64,000 bases of DNA from Paracoccus jeotgali (lineage in GTDB: Bacteria; Pseudomonadota; Alphaproteobacteria; Rhodobacterales; Rhodobacteraceae): assembly GCF_002865605.1 (NCBI RefSeq), contig NZ_CP025583.1:2878501-2942500 (forward strand). The letters are read 5' to 3'. This document shows, piece by piece, positions 36,348 through 44,070 of this stretch. Both the position numbers and the translations under genes were made by a program. Each line of letters starts with the position of its first letter. Within the stretch, counting starts at the first letter, position 1. Below the pieces are notes generated by a model. The model made no database searches. It saw nothing but the letters and a program-made list of their open reading frames with translations, and had not been told where the DNA came from.

Positions 36348-37886
36348 TCAGGCAAAGCTGCGAACGGTCTGCAAGGCCCCGTCCAGCGCCTCGCCCTTTT
36401 CATCCAGCAGCGCGGCCTCGCGCAGGCGGCGGATCCAGTCGGCCCCGTCCTCGCGCGTTTCGACCAGCGCGGCGCCCTGCATGACCCGGTCGAACTTCGA
36501 CTGGCCGCGGGCATGGGTGTCGGAATAGCCCTTGATCAGCCGCTGATTGCGCAGCAACTCGATGGCGACCGCCGGGCAGGGGGCGGCGCGCACCCGCGTC
36601 AGCCAGGCGTCCAGATGCGCCTGTTCCTGCGCGTGACGCAGGGTCCGGCGCCGCCAGCCCTTGGCCCCGGCCAGCAGATACAGCACGCCAAAGCCGATCA
36701 TCCCGTCGCTGCGGATGCGCCGACCGCCGCCTGCCAGCCGTTCGACCCACCGCATCCGGCGCGGGTTGTCCATCCAGCGTGCGCCCATCCGGGCCGGGAA
36801 CATCGAGACGACCTCTTCGGCGCGGGGGTGCAGGAACTCGGTCACCTGCATGACCTGACCCTGCCGGACCCCCATCTCGGCCTCGATCCGGCTGCTGCGG
36901 CCGGTGCGGGTCTTGGCGTCGGCCACCCGGATGATGTCGTCATAGCTCATGGCATTGGCGACGTATTTCGCCGCCTCGACCAGCAGCGAACCGTCGCCGG
37001 GGTCGCGGTCCCGCAGGCTGTCCAGCCGGTCCAGATATTCCGCGCCATAGGCCAGATCCTGAAAATCGACCGTCTTTTCCAGACCGCGCCGGGCCATGTC
37101 GCGGGCAGAGTCGGGCAGCGTATCCAGCCGCGCCACAAGCGCCTGCCAGTCGCGCAGCAGCCGGTCCGGGCCGCGCACGGTGGCGTCAGCGGCAGGGGCG
37201 GGTGCCGCGTCGGGTGTCTGCGCGGCCGCGCCCGTCGCCGCGCCTGACTGGGCGGCCTCGAAACCGGCGGCGAAGGCGCGCAGGCTGGGCTCGACCCCCT
37301 TGCCGCCGGCGCGGATCGCGTCCTCGAACGCCTCGCGCGGGAAGGGCAGCGCGCCCGATCCACCGAGCGCGCCGAACAGCGTCGCCGAAATGACCGAGCC
37401 CTTTTGCACCGCCATGGCGTCGAAATCGGCGCAGATCAGGCGGCGGGCGGCGATCTCGGCCGCGGCCAGAACCTCTTCGCTGGAGGCGATGCCGTCGCCG
37501 GGCACCATCTTTTCCGACACCGCCAGCGCGCGGTGGGTCGAGGTGATCAGCACGGTCCGGTCCGGGGTGACAAAGCCGCGCATGATGGCGCGGCCGGCCT
37601 CCATCATCTCGGCGGTGATCATGATGTCGACATCGCCCGCGGCGGGCATCAGCGAGAACACCGGGTCGCGCTCGCCCGCGGGTGCCATCTCGACATAATA
37701 GACCGTGGCCCCGGTGCGTTGGGCGACGCCCGCCACGCTGGTCGCCTGCGCGGCATAGCCATTGGCCCGGGCCAGCGCCTCGATCCAGCCGGTCAGCACG
37801 CCGCCGCCCTGACCGCCCACGGCCAGGACCGCCAGCTTGATGATGCCGCCCGCGCCGCTTTCGGGCTGCTGCGCGGCGGGCATCAT
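36348..37886 (-). CDS. iorB: Indolepyruvate oxidoreductase beta subunit family protein (IorB-like, long form)
   Basis: A 512-residue protein with two parts. Residues 1-200 are the 2-oxoacid:ferredoxin oxidoreductase gamma-type domain: LAVLAVGGQGGGVLTGWIEA and ATSVAGVAQRTGATVYYVEM. An Ala/Pro linker (about 205-235) joins a C-terminal domain of about 270 residues common in the long IorB proteins of aerobic proteobacteria. It overlaps iorA by four bases and ends near a terminator. With IorA it should decarboxylate an aryl 2-oxoacid to an acyl-CoA; isatinate is proposed in the findings. Confidence 0.9.
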   Translation of the reverse strand: MMPAAQQPESGAGGIIKLAVLAVGGQGGGVLTGWIEALARANGYAAQATSVAGVAQRTGATVYYVEMAPAGERDPVFSLMPAAGDVDIMITAEMMEAGRAIMRGFVTPDRTVLITSTHRALAVSEKMVPGDGIASSEEVLAAAEIAARRLICADFDAMAVQKGSVISATLFGALGGSGALPFPREAFEDAIRAGGKGVEPSLRAFAAGFEAAQSGAATGAAAQTPDAAPAPAADATVRGPDRLLRDWQALVARLDTLPDSARDMARRGLEKTVDFQDLAYGAEYLDRLDSLRDRDPGDGSLLVEAAKYVANAMSYDDIIRVADAKTRTGRSSRIEAEMGVRQGQVMQVTEFLHPRAEEVVSMFPARMGARWMDNPRRMRWVERLAGGGRRIRSDGMIGFGVLYLLAGAKGWRRRTLRHAQEQAHLDAWLTRVRAAPCPAVAIELLRNQRLIKGYSDTHARGQSKFDRVMQGAALVETREDGADWIRRLREAALLDEKGEALDGALQTVRSFA

Positions 37887-40030
37887 GGCGCGACCCCGAA
37901 GGACAGCCGCCGCGCCTCGCGCCGGCGGGTCAGCCAGCCGCGCAGGCGGGCCCGCATCGCGGCTATGCGCGATTCGAAGCGGCCGGGGTTATGGACCACA
38001 TCGGCGCGGTAGAAGCTGGGGCACAGGATTGCTGCGTCCGCGACCTCGCCGCAATTGCCGCAGCCGACGCAGCTTTGGTCGATGCTGGCGACCGGATCGT
38101 CGCGCAGCGGGTCGTCCAGCACCTTCAGCGACAGCGAGGGGCAGCCCGACAGCCGCATGCAGGCGTGATCGCCGGTGCAGACCTCGGCATCGACGCCGAA
38201 GCGGGGGATATCCACCCGCCGCCCGTCGCGGATCGCCTGCGCGCGCAAGGGCTTCTCGCGCCGCTGCCGGTTCAGCATGCATTCGGACGAGGCGACGATG
38301 ACCTTGGGCCCGGTGTCGGTCGTGGTCAGCGCCTCGCGGATGGTGTCGCGCATCCGGCCGACATCATAGGTCCGGTCGATCTGGCGCACCCATTTGATGC
38401 CGATTCCCGCCAGCGCCTTGGAGATCGGGTTGTTCGTCGCCTTGCTGCTGTTCTGCGCGCGCGAGGACATGACGTCCTGCCCGCCCGTCGCGGCGGAATA
38501 GTAGTTGTCGACGACAATCGCCACGCCGTCGGATTTGTTGAACGCCATGTTGCCGAAGCTGGAGGACAGCCCGTTATGCCAGAACCCGCCATCGCCGATG
38601 ATCGCGACCGGGCGTTTTTCGCCGCCGCCGTCGAAGGCGCCATTGGCGGCGGGGCCGAGGCCGTAACCCATCGTTGCGCCGCCGATCTCGAAGGGCGGCA
38701 GGGCGGCGAACAGGTGACAGCCGATATCGGCGGCGATCTGGTGCTTGCCCAGCTCCTGCTCGACCAGCTTCATGGCGGCGAAGATAGGGCGTTCGGGGCA
38801 GCCGGTGCAGAACCCCGGCGGGCGGATCGGCACCGTCTTGGACAGGTCCGGAATCGCCGGGGCGGGCGCGTTGGGGGCGCGCAGCGCATCGGCCAGCATG
38901 TCGGGCGCGGCCTCTTTCAAGAACGCCCCGATGCCGTCGCGCATGACGGTGCCAGTGTATTCGCCCGCCATCGGGAACACGTCCTTGCCATGCAGCCGCA
39001 GCGAGGCCCCGGCGCGGTAGAGGAACGAGCCGAGCTGGTTCTCGATGAATTCGGGCTGGCCTTCCTCGACCACAAGGATCGAATCCTTGCCCTTGCAGAA
39101 GTCGTGAAACTCGTCCGCCACCAGCGGCCATGTCACGTTCAACACATACAGCGGCACCTGGCTGTTGCCGTGGATATCCGCGAGGCCCAAATGCTGCAGC
39201 GCGCGGATCACGCCGTTATACATCCCGCCCTGCAGCACGATGCCCACCGGCGCGCGGTCGGGGCCAAAGACCTCGTTCAGGCCGCGCTCGCGGATGAAGG
39301 CCTCGGCGGCGGGCCAGCGGTTCTTCACCTTGTCCTGTTCGTGCTGATAGGACATCGGCGGCAGCACGACGCGGGCGAAATCGGACCGGGGATTGGCCAC
39401 CGCGTCCTTGACGCTGAAGGCCGGGGGCCGGTTGTCGCGGCAGGCAAAGCTGCCGGTGACATGACAGGCGCGGATGCGGACCATCATCATGACCGGCGTG
39501 TTCGATGCCTCGGACAGATCAAAGCTGTCGGACACCGCCTTGACGATGCTGGGCAGGTTCGGGCGCGGGTCCATCAGCCAGAATTGCGACTTCATCGCGA
39601 ATGCGTGGGTGCGTTCCTGCATGATCGAGGAACCCTCGCCGTAATCCTCGCCCACGATGATCAGCGCGCCGCCGGTCACCCCTGACGAGGACAGGTTCGC
39701 CAGCGCGTCAGAGGCCACGTTGACCCCCACCGGCCCCTTGAAGGTGACCGCCCCGCGAATGGGATAATGGACCGAGGCGGCCAGCATGGCGGCGGCGGCG
39801 GCCTCGTTGGCGTTGGCCTCGAACCGGACGCCCAGTTCGGACAGCAGATCCTCGGCATCGGCCAGCACATCCATCAGATGCGAAATCGGCGCGCCCTGAT
39901 AGCCGCCGACATAGCCGACGCCGGATTCGAGCAGCGCCTTGGTGATGGCAAGGATGCCCTCGCCGGTGAAAACCTCGCCCTGTCCGCGCCGCAGGTGCTG
40001 GACTTCGGCCTTGAAGGATCGTTCTGCCAT
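37883..40030 (-). CDS. iorA: Indolepyruvate ferredoxin oxidoreductase alpha subunit (IorA)
   Basis: A 715-residue thiamine-diphosphate enzyme subunit. GGYQGAPISHLMDVLADAED is the N-terminal pyrimidine-binding region. The thiamine-diphosphate/Mg motif is IIGDGGFWHNGLSSS with VVDNYYSAATGG. C-terminal cysteines fit iron-sulfur clusters: C618, C624 and C630, then C654, C657, C660 and C670 (CVGCGNCGEVADAAILCP). The family turns aryl pyruvates plus CoA into aryl-acyl-CoA, CO2 and reduced ferredoxin. Upstream lies the palindrome at 40150-40165. Its role here depends on substrate: indolepyruvate by name, isatinate by context. Confidence 0.93.
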   Translation of the reverse strand: MAERSFKAEVQHLRRGQGEVFTGEGILAITKALLESGVGYVGGYQGAPISHLMDVLADAEDLLSELGVRFEANANEAAAAAMLAASVHYPIRGAVTFKGPVGVNVASDALANLSSSGVTGGALIIVGEDYGEGSSIMQERTHAFAMKSQFWLMDPRPNLPSIVKAVSDSFDLSEASNTPVMMMVRIRACHVTGSFACRDNRPPAFSVKDAVANPRSDFARVVLPPMSYQHEQDKVKNRWPAAEAFIRERGLNEVFGPDRAPVGIVLQGGMYNGVIRALQHLGLADIHGNSQVPLYVLNVTWPLVADEFHDFCKGKDSILVVEEGQPEFIENQLGSFLYRAGASLRLHGKDVFPMAGEYTGTVMRDGIGAFLKEAAPDMLADALRAPNAPAPAIPDLSKTVPIRPPGFCTGCPERPIFAAMKLVEQELGKHQIAADIGCHLFAALPPFEIGGATMGYGLGPAANGAFDGGGEKRPVAIIGDGGFWHNGLSSSFGNMAFNKSDGVAIVVDNYYSAATGGQDVMSSRAQNSSKATNNPISKALAGIGIKWVRQIDRTYDVGRMRDTIREALTTTDTGPKVIVASSECMLNRQRREKPLRAQAIRDGRRVDIPRFGVDAEVCTGDHACMRLSGCPSLSLKVLDDPLRDDPVASIDQSCVGCGNCGEVADAAILCPSFYRADVVHNPGRFESRIAAMRARLRGWLTRRREARRLSFGVAP

Positions 40031-40149
40031 GGCTATCCCCTGTTGACGGGTTGGCCCGGCCAGATGCGACCGGGGCAGGCTTTGGCCGCGCGGCCGGTGT
40101 TCCGGTTCCAGCGCCCCGATGCGCGGTTTTCAGGGGCGGTTCCGTCAGA

Positions 40150-40165
40150 ATATGAGAAGTCATAT
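40150..40165. promoter_or_regulatory. Perfect palindrome between iorA and marR (ATATGA-GAAG-TCATAT)
   Basis: Six-base arms match perfectly around GAAG. It begins 30 bp before the marR start codon and 120 bp from the iorA start codon. The core TGA-N4-TCA recurs at 40738-40751 and twice at 50382-50456. It is a likely MarR operator that could serve both iorBA and marR. Confidence 0.7.
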
Positions 40166-40195
40166 AAATTGCAAGCGGCGTGATCGGGTGTCTGC

Positions 40196-40684
40196 GTGAC
40201 CGCCGGGACGGGTGCGGACCAGTGCTGCGACGACGGGCAAGCCCGCGATAGCGCGCTGGAATCGATGCCGTCTTTCCTGCTGAACCACATCGTCCACCAG
40301 TATCACCAGATCCTTCAGGCGCGGCTGAAATCGCTGGGCGTCTCGACGCTGAAGATGCGAATCATCATGTCGCTGAAGCTGCATGGCTCGCTGAGCGTGA
40401 ACGAGCTGTGCGGCTTTGCCATTGCCGAACAGCCTACGATGAGCCGCGCGCTGGACAGCTTGGAGGCGCAGGGGCTGATCTATCGCGCGCAAAGCGAGCA
40501 GGACAGCCGCCTGCGTCTGGCCGCGCTGACCGAGGCGGGCGAGCAGGTGTTCGACCGCATCCAGCCCGAGATCCTGCAGGTGAACGCGCAGATGACGCGC
40601 GGCCTGAGCCAGGCGCAGCAGCAGGCGCTGATGGACAATCTGGGCGAGGTGCTGGCCCGGCTGCGCGACATGCCGCGTCCTTGA
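40196..40684 (+). CDS. MarR-family regulator between iorBA and the thiolase operon
   Basis: A 162-residue winged-helix protein. LGVSTLKMRIIMSLKLHGSL and NELCGFAIAEQPTMSRALDS are the recognition region, and YRAQSEQDSRLRLAALTEAG is the wing. The GTG at 40196 is taken as start; ATG 40265 is an alternative that would lose 23 residues. It lies between two operons that each have a TGA-N4-TCA palindrome upstream, so it is the prime candidate regulator for them. A CoA thioester or aromatic acid would be the expected signal. Confidence 0.86.
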   Translation: MTAGTGADQCCDDGQARDSALESMPSFLLNHIVHQYHQILQARLKSLGVSTLKMRIIMSLKLHGSLSVNELCGFAIAEQPTMSRALDSLEAQGLIYRAQSEQDSRLRLAALTEAGEQVFDRIQPEILQVNAQMTRGLSQAQQQALMDNLGEVLARLRDMPRP

Positions 40685-40737
40685 TCGGGCACCCGTTACC
40701 CCGCCGCGTGCAAGACCCTTGCCAGATCGGGGCAATG

Positions 40738-40751
40738 TATGAATAGTCATT
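40738..40751. promoter_or_regulatory. Palindrome upstream of the thiolase-like operon
   Basis: ATGA-ATAG-TCAT at 40739-40750 has the same arm and spacer length as the site at 40150. It is about 97 bp ahead of the thiolase-like start. Confidence 0.6.
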
Positions 40752-40809
40752 GAACCAGCCGCACGCCGGGGAGGGCGTGCGGTCCCGCATGACAGGTGAG
40801 GAGGAAGCC

Positions 40810-40851
40810 GTGTCAGCACGCCGCAACATTCCGCGTCGGCCCGCAGCATGA
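40810..40851 (+). CDS. Possible 13-residue leader peptide
   Basis: A GTG (40810) preceded by GAGGAAG (40801-40807) opens a 13-codon frame, MSARRNIPRRPAA. Its TGA overlaps the ATG of the thiolase-like gene, which itself has no good ribosome site. The layout suggests translational coupling. Coding is not proven. Confidence 0.35.
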   Translation: MSARRNIPRRPAA

Positions 40852-42023
40852 GCAGGCGGCGCCAGCCCTATGACGGCGTGGCCCTGGTCGCACCGGTGTC
40901 GGTGCCTTATCAGCGGTATTCCATCGAGACCGCGCATTGGTGGATCGCGCGTGCGCTGCGCGGCAGCCTGCAGGCGGCCGGTCTGCGGCCCACCGATCTG
41001 GACGGGCTGTCGCTGGCCAGCTTCACCCTGTTTCCCGACACCGCCGTGGGCATCACCCAGCATCTGGGGCTGACGCCGCGCTGGCTGGATCATCTGCCGA
41101 TGGGCGGTGCCGCCGGCATCATCGCGCTGCGCCGGGCGGCGCGGGCGGTGCAGGCGGGGGATGCCGACATCGTGGCCTGCGTGGCGGGCGACACCAACCG
41201 GATCGACAGCTTCCGGCAGCTTCTCTCCAGTTTTTCGCGGTTCGCGATGGATGCGTCCTATCCCTACGGTTTCGGCGGGCCGAACGCGAATTTCGCGCTG
41301 CTGACCGACCGTTACATGCAGGAATATGGCGCGACCCGCGCCGATTTCGGGCGCATCTGCGTGGCACAGCGCCAGAACGCGCTGCGCAATCCCGGCGCAG
41401 TGATGAAAAAGCCGCTGACGCTGGACCAGTATCTTGACGCCCGCCCCATCGCCGATCCCATCGCGCTGTTCGACTGCGTCATGCCCTGCGCCGGGGCCGA
41501 GGCGTTTCTGGTCATGACCGTGGACGAGGCGATCCGCCGCGATTTGCCTTACGCCACCATCGCCGGCACCATCGAACGGCACAACGCACATGCCGACGAC
41601 CCGATCCAGCTGCGCGGCGGCTGGACGCTGGATATCGACGAGCTTTACCAGATGGCCGATTGCGGGCCGGACGATATCGACCTGTTGCAGACCTATGACG
41701 ACTATCCGGTGATCTCGATGATGCAGATCGAGGATCTGGGCTTTTGCGCCAAGGGCGAGGCGCCGCAATTCGTCCGCGACCACGACCTGACCGTGACCGG
41801 CAATTTCCCGCACAACACCTCGGGCGGGCAGCTCTCGGGTGGGCAGGCGGGCGCGGCGGGCGGGTTCATCGGCCTGGTCGAGGCGATCCGGCAGGTGACC
41901 GGGCAGGCCGGGCCGACGCAGGTGGCCGATGCGCGGCTGGCCATGGTCTCGGGCTTTGGCATGATCAATTACGACCGCGGCCTGTGCACCGGCGCGGCGA
42001 TCCTGAAGGGAGAGGGCGCATGA
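40848..42023 (+). CDS. Thiolase-like protein without the nucleophilic Cys (SCP-x/Ltp2 type), proposed retro-aldolase
   Basis: A 391-residue thiolase-fold protein. Where thiolases have the nucleophile (CxSG), this one reads LPMGGAAGIIAL (residues 83-94), so the cysteine is absent. The block TYDDYPVISMMQIEDLGFCA (282-301) and HNTSGGQLSGGQAG (322-335) match the SCP-x/Ltp2 subgroup. In steroid side-chain breakdown, Ltp2 works with a DUF35 protein as a retro-aldolase on tertiary beta-hydroxyacyl-CoA esters. The next gene here carries a DUF35 domain and overlaps by four bases. A similar cleavage of dioxindole-3-acetyl-CoA is inferred. Confidence 0.85.
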   Translation: MSRRRQPYDGVALVAPVSVPYQRYSIETAHWWIARALRGSLQAAGLRPTDLDGLSLASFTLFPDTAVGITQHLGLTPRWLDHLPMGGAAGIIALRRAARAVQAGDADIVACVAGDTNRIDSFRQLLSSFSRFAMDASYPYGFGGPNANFALLTDRYMQEYGATRADFGRICVAQRQNALRNPGAVMKKPLTLDQYLDARPIADPIALFDCVMPCAGAEAFLVMTVDEAIRRDLPYATIAGTIERHNAHADDPIQLRGGWTLDIDELYQMADCGPDDIDLLQTYDDYPVISMMQIEDLGFCAKGEAPQFVRDHDLTVTGNFPHNTSGGQLSGGQAGAAGGFIGLVEAIRQVTGQAGPTQVADARLAMVSGFGMINYDRGLCTGAAILKGEGA

Positions 42024-43273
42024 CCCGGCCGCTGACCCCGCCGCCGCGCAAGGACCCGCAAAAGCGCAGCATCCGGCCCACGCTTCCGCCCGAGGCGCGC
42101 AGCCGCGCCGCCATGGGCCTGACCGCCGCCGCGGCCGAGGGGCGCTTTGCCCTGCAGCATTGCGCGGAATGCGGCGCGGTCCAGTATCCGCCGCGTGATG
42201 CCTGCCACCGCTGCCTGTCGGTCCGGCTGGACTGGAAGGACACCTCGCCGATGGGCGAATTGCTGGCCGAAACCACGGTGCGGACCTCGACCAACCTCTA
42301 TTTCCGCGAGCGCGCGCCGTGGCGCACCGGCTCGGTCCGGTTGGATGCGGGGCCGGTGGTGATCTGCCACGTTCACGGTGATGTGCCCCCGCGTGCGCGG
42401 GTGCGGATGATCAACCGGCTCGACCGCGCCGGGCAGGGGGTGTTGATGGCGATGCCGGAACAGCCGACGCCTGACATGCGCGACGATCCGCAGCTGCGGG
42501 CGATGACCAGCGACCCGCATCTGCGCCGCATCCTGATCGCCGACGGGCGCAGCCCCGACGCGCCCGCCATCGCCGCCGCGCTGCACAAGGCCGGCGCCAC
42601 CACGATCTTTGTGGGCGAGGCGGAGAGCTGGCGGCCCAATCCGCACCGGAGGGCGCTGATGGATGTGCCGGGCGTCTCGATCCTGCCGCTGGACGTGACC
42701 GACACCGACAGCGTGCGCGAGCTGGCGGCCGAGATCGGCGGCAAGGTCGATATCCTGATCAACAATGCCCGCTTTCTGCGTCCCGGCGGCGTGATGACGC
42801 GCGGCGACACCGGCTTTGCCCGCGACGAGATCGAGGTGAATTACCTGGGCCTGATGCGTCTGGCCCAAGCCTTCGGTCCGGCGATGAGCGGGCGCACCGC
42901 CGATGGCGTGAACTCTGCCGTGGCCTGGGTCAACATCCTGTCGGTGCATGCGCTGATGCCGATGCCGGAATTCGGCGCCTTCGCGGCCTCGCAGGCGGCG
43001 GCGCTGTCGCTAAGCCTGACGCTGCGGGCCGAGTTCCGCGACAGCGGCCTGCGGGTGATGAACCTGTTTACCGGCCCGACCGATGACGATTGGCACCAGA
43101 CCCTGCCGCCGCCCAAGGTGGCGCCCCGCAGCATCGCCACCGATCTGGTGCGCGGCCTGCGCGACGGGCTCGAGGATGTGTGGTGCGGCGATGTCGCTGC
43201 CGACCTGATCCAGCGGTTCCGCGACAACGCCAAGATACTCGAACGCGAAATGACCATGGGAGGAAGATCATGA
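42020..43273 (+). CDS. DUF35 zinc-ribbon/OB-fold protein fused to a degenerate SDR domain
   Basis: A 417-residue fusion. The N-terminal part (about 35-150) is a DUF35 protein with a zinc ribbon at C48, C51, C62 and C65 and an OB-fold after it. The C-terminal part (about 168-415) is a short-chain dehydrogenase fold by its pattern (LDVTDTDSVRELAAE, DILINNARFL, NILSVHAL). However, the glycine loop is lost (ILIADGRSPDAP), and the Tyr-Lys pair is F321 and Q325. It is therefore unlikely to be an oxidoreductase. DUF35 proteins partner thiolase-like enzymes, matching the gene just upstream. It overlaps both neighbours by four bases. Confidence 0.85.
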   Translation: MTRPLTPPPRKDPQKRSIRPTLPPEARSRAAMGLTAAAAEGRFALQHCAECGAVQYPPRDACHRCLSVRLDWKDTSPMGELLAETTVRTSTNLYFRERAPWRTGSVRLDAGPVVICHVHGDVPPRARVRMINRLDRAGQGVLMAMPEQPTPDMRDDPQLRAMTSDPHLRRILIADGRSPDAPAIAAALHKAGATTIFVGEAESWRPNPHRRALMDVPGVSILPLDVTDTDSVRELAAEIGGKVDILINNARFLRPGGVMTRGDTGFARDEIEVNYLGLMRLAQAFGPAMSGRTADGVNSAVAWVNILSVHALMPMPEFGAFAASQAAALSLSLTLRAEFRDSGLRVMNLFTGPTDDDWHQTLPPPKVAPRSIATDLVRGLRDGLEDVWCGDVAADLIQRFRDNAKILEREMTMGGRS

Positions 43274-44043
43274 GCGTGCTTCAAGAACTGGCCGGGGCGC
43301 TCGGCTCTGGACAGGTGCGGGTCGTCGACCTGACCCACACCCTCGACCCCGATTTCCCGGTGATCGTGCTGCCGCCGGAGTTCGGCCAATGCGCCCGTTT
43401 CCGGATGGAGGAGGTCAGCGCCTATGACGACCGCGGCCCCGCGTGGAAATGGCACAACATCTCGATGAACGAGCACACCGGCACGCATTTTGATGCCCCG
43501 GTCCACTGGGTGTCGGGAAAAGACGTGGCCAATGGCTCGGTCGACGAGATCGACCCCTCGGTGTTCGTCGGCCCGGTGGTGGTCATCGACTGCTCGGGCG
43601 GCTGCGCCAGCAATGACGATTACGAGCTGACCCCCGAGATCATCACCGCGTGGGAGGAAGAGCACGGCCGCATCCCCGCCGATAGCTGGGTGCTGATGCG
43701 CACGGATTGGTCGAAACGGTCGGGCGCGCAATATCTGAACCTGCGCGACGACGGCGCCCATTCCCCCGGCCCCACGCCCGAGGCGATCCGCCTGCTGGTC
43801 GAGGATCGCGACATCCGCGGTTTCGGGACCGAGACCATCGGCACCGATGCCGGGCAGGGCGGCCATTACACCCCGCCCTATCCCGCGCATTTCACCCTGC
43901 ATGGCGCGGGCAAATACGGGCTGCAATGCATGCGCAACCTGGATCAGCTGCCGCCGACCGGGGCGGTGCTGCTGGCCGCACCCTTGAAGATCAAGGGCGG
44001 CACCGGCAGTCCGCTGCGGATCTTGGCGCTGGTCAACGACTGA
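43270..44043 (+). CDS. Cyclase-family metal hydrolase, isatin hydrolase-like
   Basis: A 257-residue protein of the kynurenine formamidase/isatin hydrolase family. The metal motif HxGTHxDxPxH is at residues 69-79 (HTGTHFDAPVH), followed by WVSGKDV. These enzymes use manganese or zinc to open cyclic or linear amides. Isatin hydrolase turns isatin into isatinate. The gene is tightly coupled to the DUF35-SDR gene, and the pathway context favours an indole-derived lactam. N-formylkynurenine is the main alternative substrate, but no tryptophan dioxygenase is nearby. Confidence 0.87.
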   Translation: MSVLQELAGALGSGQVRVVDLTHTLDPDFPVIVLPPEFGQCARFRMEEVSAYDDRGPAWKWHNISMNEHTGTHFDAPVHWVSGKDVANGSVDEIDPSVFVGPVVVIDCSGGCASNDDYELTPEIITAWEEEHGRIPADSWVLMRTDWSKRSGAQYLNLRDDGAHSPGPTPEAIRLLVEDRDIRGFGTETIGTDAGQGGHYTPPYPAHFTLHGAGKYGLQCMRNLDQLPPTGAVLLAAPLKIKGGTGSPLRILALVND

Positions 44044-44070
44044 TCCTGTCGTAGCAATAAGGCGATACGC

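Noticed and set aside
43270..44043. Assignment as kynurenine formamidase (kynB)
   Set aside because: The family motif fits, but no tryptophan dioxygenase or kynureninase gene is present and the operon contains CoA-dependent enzymes. Isatin-type hydrolysis fits the context better.
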